From positions 25,514,278-25,578,277 of the forward strand of contig OX419341.1 of assembly GCA_948470475.1 (NCBI GenBank): a stretch of DNA of 64,000 nucleotides, written 5' to 3'. Below the pieces are notes generated by a model. It was not told the DNA's origin, made no database searches, and saw only the letters and a program-made list of their open reading frames with translations. This stretch comes from Galaxea fascicularis. Lineage: Eukaryota > Cnidaria > Anthozoa > Scleractinia > Euphylliidae. The position numbers and the translations under genes are program-made. Shown here piece by piece: positions 24,001 to 35,200 of the stretch (within the stretch, counting starts at the first letter, position 1; each line of letters starts with the position of its first letter).

Positions 24001-27000
24001 TACAAGTGTGGGGGAGTGTCTACAAGTGTGGGGGAGTGTCTACAAGTGTGGGGGAGTGTCTACAAGTGTGGGGGAGTGTCTACAAGTGTGGGGGAGTGTC
24101 TACAAGTGTGGGGGAGTGTCTACAAGTGTGGGGGAGTGTCTACAAGTGTGGGGGAGTGTCTACAAGTGTGGGGGAGTGTCTACAAGTGTGGGGGAGTGTC
24201 TACAAGTGTGGGGGAGTGTCTACAAGTGTGGGGGAGTGTCTACAAGTGTGGGGGAGTGTCTACAAGTGTGGGGGAGTGTCTACAAGTGTGGGGGAGTGTC
24301 TACAAGTGTGGGGGAGTGTCTACAAGTGTGGGGGAGTGTCTACAAGTGTGGGGGAGTGTCTACAAGTGTGGGGGAGTGTCTACAAGTGTGGGGGAGTGTC
24401 TACAAGTGTGGGGGAGTGTCTACAAGTGTGGGGGAGTGTCTACAAGTGTGGGGGAGTGTCTACAAGTGTGGGGGAGTGTCTACAAGTGTGGGGGAGTGTC
24501 TACAAGTGTGGGGGAGTGTCTACAAGTGTGGGGGAGTGTCTACAAGTGTGGGGGAGTGTCTACAAGTGTGGGGGAGTGTCTACAAGTGTGGGGGAGTGTC
24601 TACAAGTGTGGGGGAGTGTCTACAAGTGTGGGGGAGTGTCTACAAGTGTGGGGGAGTGTCTACAAGTGTGGGGGAGTGTCTACAAGTGTGGGGGAGTGTC
24701 TACAAGTGTGGGGGAGTGTCTACAAGTGTGGGGGAGTGTCTACAAGTGTGGGGGAGTGTCTACAAGTGTGGGGGAGTGTCTACAAGTGTGGGGGAGTGTC
24801 TACAAGTGTGGGGGAGTGTCTACAAGTGTGGGGGAGTGTCTACAAGTGTGGGGGAGTGTCTACAAGTGTGGGGGAGTGTCTACAAGTGTGGGGGAGTGTC
24901 TACAAGTGTGGGGGAGTGTCTACAAGTGTGGGGGAGTGTCTACAAGTGTGGGGGAGTGTCTACAAGTGTGGGGGAGTGTCTACAAGTGTGGGGGAGTGTC
25001 TACAAGTGTGGGGGAGTGTCTACAAGTGTGGGGGAGTGTCTACAAGTGTGGGGGAGTGTCTACAAGTGTGGGGGAGTGTCTACAAGTGTGGGGGAGTGTC
25101 TACAAGTGTGGGGGAGTGTCTACAAGTGTGGGGGAGTGTCTACAAGTGTGGGGGAGTGTCTACAAGTGTGGGGGAGTGTCTACAAGTGTGGGGGAGTGTC
25201 TACAAGTGTGGGGGAGTGTCTACAAGTGTGGGGGAGTGTCTACAAGTGTGGGGGAGTGTCTACAAGTGTGGGGGAGTGTCTACAAGTGTGGGGGAGTGTC
25301 TACAAGTGTGGGGGAGTGTCTACAAGTGTGGGGGAGTGTCTACAAGTGTGGGGGAGTGTCTACAAGTGTGGGGGAGTGTCTACAAGTGTGGGGGAGTGTC
25401 TACAAGTGTGGGGGAGTGTCTACAAGTGTGGGGGAGTGTCTACAAGTGTGGGGGAGTGTCTACAAGTGTGGGGGAGTGTCTACAAGTGTGGGGGAGTGTC
25501 TACAAGTGTGGGGGAGTGTCTACAAGTGTGGGGGAGTGTCTACAAGTGTGGGGGAGTGTCTACAAGTGTGGGGGAGTGTCTACAAGTGTGGGGGAGTGTC
25601 TACAAGTGTGGGGGAGTGTCTACAAGTGTGGGGGAGTGTCTACAAGTGTGGGGGAGTGTCTACAAGTGTGGGGGAGTGTCTACAAGTGTGGGGGAGTGTC
25701 TACAAGTGTGGGGGAGTGTCTACAAGTGTGGGGGAGTGTCTACAAGTGTGGGGGAGTGTCTACAAGTGTGGGGGAGTGTCTACAAGTGTGGGGGAGTGTC
25801 TACAAGTGTGGGGGAGTGTCTACAAGTGTGGGGGAGTGTCTACAAGTGTGGGGGAGTGTCTACAAGTGTGGGGGAGTGTCTACAAGTGTGGGGGAGTGTC
25901 TACAAGTGTGGGGGAGTGTCTACAAGTGTGGGGGAGTGTCTACAAGTGTGGGGGAGTGTCTACAAGTGTGGGGGAGTGTCTACAAGTGTGGGGGAGTGTC
26001 TACAAGTGTGGGGGAGTGTCTACAAGTGTGGGGGAGTGTCTACAAGTGTGGGGGAGTGTCTACAAGTGTGGGGGAGTGTCTACAAGTGTGGGGGAGTGTC
26101 TACAAGTGTGGGGGAGTGTCTACAAGTGTGGGGGAGTGTCTACAAGTGTGGGGGAGTGTCTACAAGTGTGGGGGAGTGTCTACAAGTGTGGGGGAGTGTC
26201 TACAAGTGTGGGGGAGTGTCTACAAGTGTGGGGGAGTGTCTACAAGTGTGGGGGAGTGTCTACAAGTGTGGGGGAGTGTCTACAAGTGTGGGGGAGTGTC
26301 TACAAGTGTGGGGGAGTGTCTACAAGTGTGGGGGAGTGTCTACAAGTGTGGGGGAGTGTCTACAAGTGTGGGGGAGTGTCTACAAGTGTGGGGGAGTGTC
26401 TACAAGTGTGGGGGAGTGTCTACAAGTGTGGGGGAGTGTCTACAAGTGTGGGGGAGTGTCTACAAGTGTGGGGGAGTGTCTACAAGTGTGGGGGAGTGTC
26501 TACAAGTGTGGGGGAGTGTCTACAAGTGTGGGGGAGTGTCTACAAGTGTGGGGGAGTGTCTACAAGTGTGGGGGAGTGTCTACAAGTGTGGGGGAGTGTC
26601 TACAAGTGTGGGGGAGTGTCTACAAGTGTGGGGGAGTGTCTACAAGTGTGGGGGAGTGTCTACAAGTGTGGGGGAGTGTCTACAAGTGTGGGGGAGTGTC
26701 TACAAGTGTGGGGGAGTGTCTACAAGTGTGGGGGAGTGTCTACAAGTGTGGGGGAGTGTCTACAAGTGTGGGGGAGTGTCTACAAGTGTGGGGGAGTGTC
26801 TACAAGTGTGGGGGAGTGTCTACAAGTGTGGGGGAGTGTCTACAAGTGTGGGGGAGTGTCTACAAGTGTGGGGGAGTGTCTACAAGTGTGGGGGAGTGTC
26901 TACAAGTGTGGGGGAGTGTCTACAAGTGTGGGGGAGTGTCTACAAGTGTGGGGGAGTGTCTACAAGTGTGGGGGAGTGTCTACAAGTGTGGGGGAGTGTC

Positions 27001-28180
27001 TACAAGTGTGGGGGAGTGTCTACAAGTGTGGGGGAGTGTCTACAAGTGTGGGGGAGTGTCTACAAGTGTGGGGGAGTGTCTACAAGTGTGGGGGAGTGTC
27101 TACAAGTGTGGGGGAGTGTCTACAAGTGTGGGGGAGTGTCTACAAGTGTGGGGGAGTGTCTACAAGTGTGGGGGAGTGTCTACAAGTGTGGGGGAGTGTC
27201 TACAAGTGTGGGGGAGTGTCTACAAGTGTGGGGGAGTGTCTACAAGTGTGGGGGAGTGTCTACAAGTGTGGGGGAGTGTCTACAAGTGTGGGGGAGTGCC
27301 TACAAGTGTGGGGGAGTGCCTACAAGTGTGGGGGAGTGCCTACAAGTGTGGGGGAGTGCCTACAAGTGTGGGGGAGTGCCTACAAGTGTGGGGGAGTGCC
27401 TACAAGTGTGGGGGAGTGCCTACAAGTGTGGGGGAGTGCCTACAAGTGTGGGGGAGTGCCTACAAGTGTGGGGGAGTGCCTACAAGTGTGGGGGAGTGCC
27501 TACAAGTGTGGGGGAGTGCCTACAAGTGTGGGGGAGTGCCTACAAGTGTGGGGGAGTGCCTACAAGTGTGGGGGAGTGCCTACAAGTGTGGGGGAGTGCC
27601 TACAAGTGTGGGGGAGTGCCTACAAGTGTGGGGGAGTGCCTACAAGTGTGGGGGAGTGCCTACAAGTGTGGGGGAGTGCCTACAAGTGTGGGGGAGTGCC
27701 TACAAGTGTGGGGGAGTGCCTACAAGTGTGGGGGAGTGCCTACAAGTGTGGGGGAGTGCCTACAAGTGTGGGGGAGTGCCTACAAGTGTGGGGGAGTGCC
27801 TACAAGTGTGGGGGAGTGCCTACAAGTGTGGGGGAGTGCCTACAAGTGTGGGGGAGTGCCTACAAGTGTGGGGGAGTGCCTACAAGTGTGGGGGAGTGCC
27901 TACAAGTGTGGGGGAGTGCCTACAAGTGTGGGGGAGTGCCTACAAGTGTGGGGGAGTGCCTACAAGTGTGGGGGAGTGTCTACAAGTGTGGGGGAGTGTC
28001 TACAAGTGTGGGGGAGTGTCTACAAGTGTGGGGGAGTGTCTACAAGTGTGGGGGAGTGTCTACAAGTGTGGGGGAGTGTCTACAAGTGTGGGGGAGTGTC
28101 TACAAGTGTGGGGGAGTGTCTACAAGTGTGGGGGAGTGTCTACAAGTGTGGGGGAGTGTCTACAAGTGTGGGGGAGTGTA
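21036..28180 (+). repeat. Tandem array, 20-bp unit x 357, about 7.14 kb
   Basis: Complete units of TACAAGTGTGGGGGAGTGTC run from 21041 to 28180 with no indel, preceded by a 5-base partial unit at 21036. Units 1-312 (21041-27280) are identical, 34 units at 27281-27960 carry T-to-C at position 19, and the last 11 (27961-28180) revert to the main type, the final one ending GTGTA. Half of the unit is G on this strand, with a G5 run every 20 bp. Because 20 is not a multiple of 3, all three forward frames spell the same 20-residue peptide and have no stop, while the reverse strand hits TAG every 60 nt. I regard the long open frames as a by-product and not a gene. Confidence 0.98.
27281..27960 (+). 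repeat. Variant sub-block of the 20-bp array (34 units ending GTGCC)
   Basis: Thirty-four consecutive units share the single change GTGTC to GTGCC, with the normal type on both sides and no mixed units. Confidence 0.97.
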
Positions 28181-28727
28181 GCAAAAAATAAAGTAAAACT
28201 TGGATTTAGCTGTCTTGAACTTTGTAAATGAAATGACAATTTTGAAATAAACAGCACTTTGCGACACCGTCCGTTCAGTCACAAAAGTAAAATTTTTGAT
28301 CTGTAGGAAGCCATTTACGCGCCACACTACCTTGACAGTTTTAGAGCTAACCACAATCCAGTATTTGAGACGAGATTATCCTAAAATATTGCCGCCTCAC
28401 ACGCAGTCAAAAGGGTATCAAGGTGGCGATACTTACTTGAATTTGCCATAATGCAATTTGCAGGAAAATAGAACTAAACTCGAAGGAGACGAAGAGCGCT
28501 TGTACTGAAAAGTCCGGATTTAGATTTGATCTGGTGTAACCTTCCCGAGTACGGATACTTTGGATCTATGATCTGTTTTTAGAATCCGTTTTCAGATTTT
28601 TCCAAAACAACGCATCCCAGGCCTTTTGACCTGCATGAAAGTTGCTAGATTTTGGCGCTTCTCCGGAGTATGTCGCCACCTCATTCTTGTCAACTACGGT
28701 TCCTCCGTCCTACTGGGGCTTCTGGAG
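28181..28727. other. Intergenic, right flank of the satellite
   Basis: No gene is seen. It contains the diverged copy (about 28540-28620) of the ATCCG dispersed repeat also found near 15850. Confidence 0.5.
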
Positions 28728-29057
28728 TAGGTTTGGATAAATTCTGCCGGCTAAATTTGGAGGCGTAATAATCGATTTTTGAGGGTAGCATTCTACCGGC
28801 AGAATAAGACATTTTCGAGGAGAATTGTAGCAGAATAAGGGAAAATCAGCGGAACAATTTAAAACTAAATAAAAACCAAATGGAATAGTATTGACCTAAT
28901 GTAAGATTAATTACAATTTTGTTACGCAAAATGAATATCTAATAATTAGACCCAGAATAAGGACGCCCGATTAGAATTTCGAGCAGAATAAGCGGTTTGA
29001 CGAGCACTGCCGGCAGGTAGAATAATCGATTTTAGAAGCAGAATTTATCCAAGCCTA
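28728..29057. mobile_element. hAT-like non-autonomous TIR element with exact 8-bp TSD
   Basis: The left end TAGGTTTGGATAAATTCTGC is mirrored by GCAGAATTTATCCAAGCCTA. TTCTGGAG flanks both sides exactly (28720-28727 and 29058-29065), an 8-bp duplication of the length made by hAT transposases. 330 bp, A/T-rich interior, non-coding. It ends 236 bp before the SLC25A20 start codon. Confidence 0.9.
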
Positions 29058-29293
29058 TTCTGGAGCATACATGAATCCTGAAGTTTCTTTTGTTGTGGCT
29101 TTGGCCGCTGTCATAGGGAGTCCGCATGTTCACATTTTCGCGCCAAGAAAATGTTATATTGTGTGACGTTTTGCGTGACTGGGGGCAGAGCCTGGGTATG
29201 ACACTTAAGCCCAGTCCCTCCACGTAGTTTATGACTCATGACGGCAAATTACTAACAAAATCTGCCCTTAGAAGACATCAGCACGGCAACAAG

Positions 29294-32200
29294 ATGGCAG
29301 AACAGGAGTTAGCTGTTGTGGAATCCCCAAAGAAGCAAACGAGAAGTACTTCTGGCGTGAAGAACTTTTTTGCTGGTGGTTTTGGCGGAGTATGTTGCGT
29401 CGTATCTGGTCATCCCCTAGATACTATTAAGGTACGCTTGTATGAACGTAACCTCAAATACTGGTCGGCTTGACGTGGATTCACAAATCTGCAGGTTGAA
29501 TTTACTATGTTCGTTTGTCATTCGTCTCTTGTACATTAGCTGATCGTAAGTCAACTTGACAATAAACTCTGATCAATCAAAGGCTTCATAGGATCAATAT
29601 GTTTTGAGTAAAATTTATGTTTTTAAACATTGTTGAATTTCTGCAAGGTACAAAGTCCACGAGGGCTAGAAAACTTGTTTAATTGATTGCCGAATCTCTT
29701 TATGTTTTCCACCTAACCAAGAATTTTAGTTGGAAATAAATCTGGGCTAATTTGAAGATGAGATACCAATGACATGTTAGATTCCCGGAGAATAATTCTG
29801 TTTTTCTTGGCGATACTATCTGAACATTCATCATTAATCTAAGCTTAAGCTTAGCTTATAAACCCCTAGGGGGGTGCTCCAGATTTCAAGTGATAGGGGT
29901 GAGTGGAGGATTTTTGGGGGGTTTTAATTTTCGAACCAGGGATGTTTTAGGGTGGGAAAATTTGGCCAGGATTTTTTTGAGGGGCTTAACTTAAGTAGGG
30001 GTTTTTTGGGGGGGATTCAAAACAACCTGAAGAGTTGTGGTAGTGCCCAGGGGGATGTACCCGTAATTAATGACCTCATTGTTCTGTGAATAAAGCACAG
30101 TCCTTTCTGGATTTGGCATGGGGTTTTTTGCTATAGGGTTGTTTGGGTGTCATTGGAAGCCCAAGGGATTCTTTTGGGTTTTTATTTTTGGTTCCATTGA
30201 ATCATTCCCCTCACTTAAAAACCAGAGTACCCCTCCTGTACAACTGTGATGAGAATTTTTAGTGTTCTTTGAACAGATCAATATTCTGTCTGCTCTCAGT
30301 GAGTCAGTGGTTGCAAAAGAAGGCAGTTTTTTCTTAAGAAACATTTGATTTAAGGTTGGTTAATACAGAGGTAATTACATGAAATTATGAAACCAATACT
30401 ATGTGTGAAAGAATCATTTAGTTGTCTAATGTTGCATGACCAATTAATGGTCATGCGACATTAGAGAACTCAAACTGCCTGCCAATTCTCAATGGCTTTA
30501 CTGTGATATTTTGAAGTAGGTTAATAGCTTTTAAAGGATGGATAAGTTATCAGTTGTGACAAAAAGGTTTGTTTACATTTTCTGGCCAGGTTCGCCTTCA
30601 AACAATGCCAACACCTGAACCAGGACAGAAACCAATGTTCACTGGAACTCTAGACTGTGCATTGAAAACAATTAGGAAAGAGGTGAAGTCAATGCTGCAG
30701 TAAAAGATCATTATGGTCTTTAATGGCTTTAGTTTAAGAAATCATTGCCTTAAAATTGTGCTCAGTTCACTGAGCAAATACGTTTTTATTTAGGGGTTAC
30801 AATAATTTCTTTTTTTCACATGGAGCTTGGAATTTCTACTCCAAAGGCCCCATTAGGAGTTGCGTTGTTCTGCAAGTGTGTGGTTCCAGAAATCTCCATA
30901 ACTCTCCCCACAGAAGGTTTTTTTTGCTGCCCCCCCCCCTCCCCTGCACTCCCACCCCCACCCCTCCAGGAATTGTAGTTGGGCTCCGTACTTTTCTTCA
31001 AAACTCTTGCTTTTCCACTTCCCTTGTCCTTTGAATTTCCATTGACTTTCTGTCGGCGATGTATGGGTATTTTTTGGAACTACAATTTCCTTCCCCAATC
31101 ACTCTGAAATTCTCACTGGAGCTTTGAAGATCTCCCATCTAACCCTTGGAGTTTCTAGTGAAGGGAGATTAATAACTTTGTCGAAATGCATGGTTAGCTG
31201 ACAAGTAGTTTTGTGCCATTTGATTTGCTAGCATGGCCTTAGCCAATTTTAGAAGATAGCCTCAGTTCATTAAGTGTTTGTTGACATACACTTTTCCATG
31301 AGTTTATTTTCAGTATTGATACCCAATGGTATTTTCAAGATGCCTAAACTGTTTTTAAGCTGGTCTTGCTTCAAAACCCCAAGTGAAAAAATAATTCCCT
31401 TGTCATTATAGGGATTCCTTGGCCTGTATAAGGGAATGGCAGCCCCAGTTGTTGGTGTTGCACCAATATTTGCTATCTGTTTCTGGGGATTCAACATGGG
31501 CAAAAAACTTCAGCTCAAAAATCCTCATGATGATCCCACGTAAGTAAAAGTTAAGTGGAGGTTATCTTGGATCATGTGACATGTACTGAGTGAAACCTTT
31601 AAATTTGAAAAGTTTTCACTCTTTAAATTTTCACTCAGCCCATTCACATGATACAAGATAACTCTCTGTTAACTTAATTTAATGATGATGATGATGATAG
31701 TGACAGGGACAGTGATAGTGAGCCTGACAGTGACAGTGATGAGTGTTAATATATGAAAGTAATATATTTGAACTGCATAGTAAGAATGAAGATGTAACTG
31801 GTAGTGACAAATGAAACCTGAAAAAATTCATGCTTGTGCAGGAGTCAAAACCATAACCTGTAATTATACCAGTGCAGTGCTAGTGCTACAACCAGTTGCA
31901 AAATTGTTGAGACATTCGCAATGAAAAACGTCTCTTCTTTCTCTAAAACGCTGCTGCTAACAAATCTGTGAGATACAATACTCACCCCCTCCCTCTTCCC
32001 CTTTCAAAGTTGTTCCTCAAAGTTTCGAGCATGGTGTTGCACTGTTAACAACTTTGATAAGAGGGGGAGGGGGAGGGAAAGTGGAAGATCATGGAAATGT
32101 CATTCAAGGCCAAATGGTGTACAGTGTCTTAAGTATTTTTGCAACTCGTGATAGATATGGTGATAGAGATGGTGATAGTGATGGTTATAATTAACAACTA

Positions 32201-35200
32201 TTCACCGAAGTGGAGGTGGCTAGTGGTGGATATTTACCAAGCCGCATCCACCACTAGCCACCAACACCAAGGTGAATAGTTGTTTTAGTATATACTAAAA
32301 CAGTGATATAATATAGCACAAAAAGATGACTTTAACTCATTTATTCCTGCAAAGATTACAACATTTTTAGGCGCAAATTCCGCGTGAATTGTTCGGAGGC
32401 GAATAGCACAGGATATCCGGAGTTTGAGTAGCGAATCAGCGCATGCGTTCAATGGTATCCACTGTTTTAGTATATACTATAACAGTGGTTATTTCACTCA
32501 TAAGGTGGTTAGCATTATATATTTTGCTTGCCGTTGTAATCATGTAGTGTCATTTTGTATAAATAAACTCATCAACATCAAGCCAGGGGCTTGACTGGAC
32601 CAGTGGAGACTTAGAAAAGAGTACAGGGTGGTTTTGGAAAAGTCCTTAATAAAAAGTCAAAGTTTTACCATCCGAGCTTTTCCCCTTGAATCTCCTCAAC
32701 ATGATTTTTAATACTGTTTTTCAACAGCTATTTTCAGATCATGACATCTGGGTTTTTTGCTGGAGTTTGCACAACTGTTATTATGGCTCCAGGAGAAAGA
32801 ATCAAGTGCATTTTACAGGTGCAATATTTTAAAATTATTATTTATTAATTATTAATTTAGAGTGTTTTCTTTGCAAAGCAAAGTGTTGGGCACAACTACA
32901 ATCATTCCCAGTTTAAAGCAAATTGGCTTATGACACTCAGGTTCAGAAAATCACGAGAAGACTTGAGAAAACCTGGGGAACTAGAAAACCCAGGAGAAAG
33001 GCCCAAGAACCAGCTACAAACTTAATATGCAAATGATTGATGCAGTGACTGGAAATTAAATGCAAAGGAAATGTCCAGTACAAAGGCTTCTGTATTTTAT
33101 CTTCCTTTTCTGGGGGCTACTGATTCTTCCACCCAGTTTATTTGGTTTTGTTCCATGTGCCCATTGAGAATTTGGGTGTCTCAAGCCACAAAACAGCCAT
33201 TACTCTTCCAATTTAAAACTATTTTGATTCACTCTCACTATCCTCTGGAAATTTTGATCAAGCTTCTTATTAATTATTTAGAATTCTTAGATTTTGAGAT
33301 CTCATCCCCACTCATTCTTTCCAATGACCTCCTTGAAAGGAGAGGGTGGTATAGAAAACATTCTTACTGCCAACTTGGTTTGGAGATTGAGAGGGGGCAG
33401 TCGACGAAAGATCAATAATTCATGTTTGAGGAAATGCCAATCTTAATCATGTCCATAGATCCAACAAGCCTCTGGGGCAGAGAAAAAATATGCTGGCCCA
33501 GCTGATGTTGTGAAAAAGCTTTATAAGGAAAATGGAATCCGTGGAGTGTACAAAGGAACTTGTGCTACTTTACTGAGAGGTCAGGTTTGAAGTTGATGTC
33601 ATTTGTTGTGGATCATTCAAGATCAGTTGTTTTGTAGGGATATGAAGTAGCTGATGAATAATCTTTCTTTTTTTGTATATTTAAATATGGTTGCTGCAGA
33701 TGTCCCAGCCACTGGAATGTACTTTGTTTCATATGAATTTCTTCTCAATGCATTGACACCTGCTGGAAAAACGTAAGTTCTGAAAACATGCATCTTAAAA
33801 TTTGATTGCAATCATTTCATCTGATGCTTTATCTAAATCTAGATAAGCAGAGGGTTGTGTAAAAAGAGTGTGTAACAGAGGGTTGTATAAGCAGTTCTTA
33901 AGTACTACCCAATTCCTCAAACAGGACTCAAAATTCTATGGATATGCAGTTATGTGAATGTCTGCGAAACAAAAAGGATTGCTTCTGTTGCTAGTCTGCT
34001 GGTACTTTTAAGACTTCTCCAGTCCTTGTAGATTGACTGTTCCAGTATCATTGAAACTCCAAAAATGTATCGCTATTCCAGCTGTGTAGTTCAAAGGTAC
34101 ACACCCTTGAATTAACTAGCCTCTTCTTTGTGGAGGTACAGGGCAGCAGAAACAAGTAGGGGAAATTAAAATGCTGAGAAACACCACTCATGTGAGATCA
34201 GACTTTAATGATAAACAATCAACAATACGTTTATTGACACTGCCCTGATGGGGCTTTTTAGTGACAACACCTTTGATGTGGATGATTGTACATGTTCTAC
34301 CGTGTTAGCAAGCACATGTGCCATGTTTTCTGATGTGTATTGAAAGGTGGAATTTTTATACTCAGCCCTCTCCTTTTGCCTGGAAATGTTTTTAATTTCA
34401 AATTTATTTTGTCATCTCTTTAACAGCCGAAAAGAAGTTGGTCCTTTAAGTATTCTTTGTGCTGGAGGTAAGTCATTAGATTTGGATTTTTCCATTCCTG
34501 TCACATACACATGTAGCTCAAATCCTGCCTTACTAAAACAGAAGTGTTAAAATTAATCTTGAATCAAAAAAGTGCAAATACAGGAATTATGATGTTTGAG
34601 AGGTTGTGCAGCCATGAGGGAAAATCCGTGGGATTCAAATTTTAATGTCAAGTACATATATAGCATATATGCAAATTACTGTCAGCTGAATTGCTTTCAT
34701 AACTGTTTTGGAATCAGTGTTTTTGTGGTTCGTTGATCTTATTTCTGATTGGATATCGGGCACTGTGAAGCTGTCGAAGTCAAATCAAAGTAGGGCTTGA
34801 AATAACGGCCGGTCAACCGAAAATGTCCGCTCAAAAATGGGTTTTGTCCGGTCAAATCCACATCCGGTGGTTTACTCTTCAAAGGAAAATTTAATTTAAA
34901 GCTAGTATTTCTAAATTAGGTTGTACATTATTCGCGTTCTTGAAAGACAAAAAAAAAGAAAGCAAAAGAAAGATACGGCAAGACCACCTTTGACTACAGA
35001 AAGATTTCCGGTAATTTCCGCTTCAGTGTCTATCAGTGAGTATGCTAATAATTCTTGGCGTGGAATTTTGCTGCAAACTAATGTGAGAAGCGAAACAAAA
35101 TTGTTGTGCCTCTTAAAGTGTCAGTCTAAAGGTCAGGGCTGTTCGGTTCGGATGTGGATTCTACTTGTAAGTGTTTATTGTTGTATAACTCTTATTTGCG

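Noticed and set aside
21036..28180. CRISPR-like array
   Set aside because: Units are contiguous with no unique spacers, no cas genes are present, and the surrounding genes are animal and intron-bearing.
21001..28231. Three overlapping open frames of about 2390 codons
   Set aside because: They are produced by a stop-free 20-bp tandem repeat; all frames give the same peptide, and there is no independent coding evidence.
29231..29293. N-terminal extension of the carnitine carrier
   Set aside because: In-frame but rich in His/Lys/Arg and not typical of the family; the ATG at 29294 gives the normal length. Kept as an alternative start.
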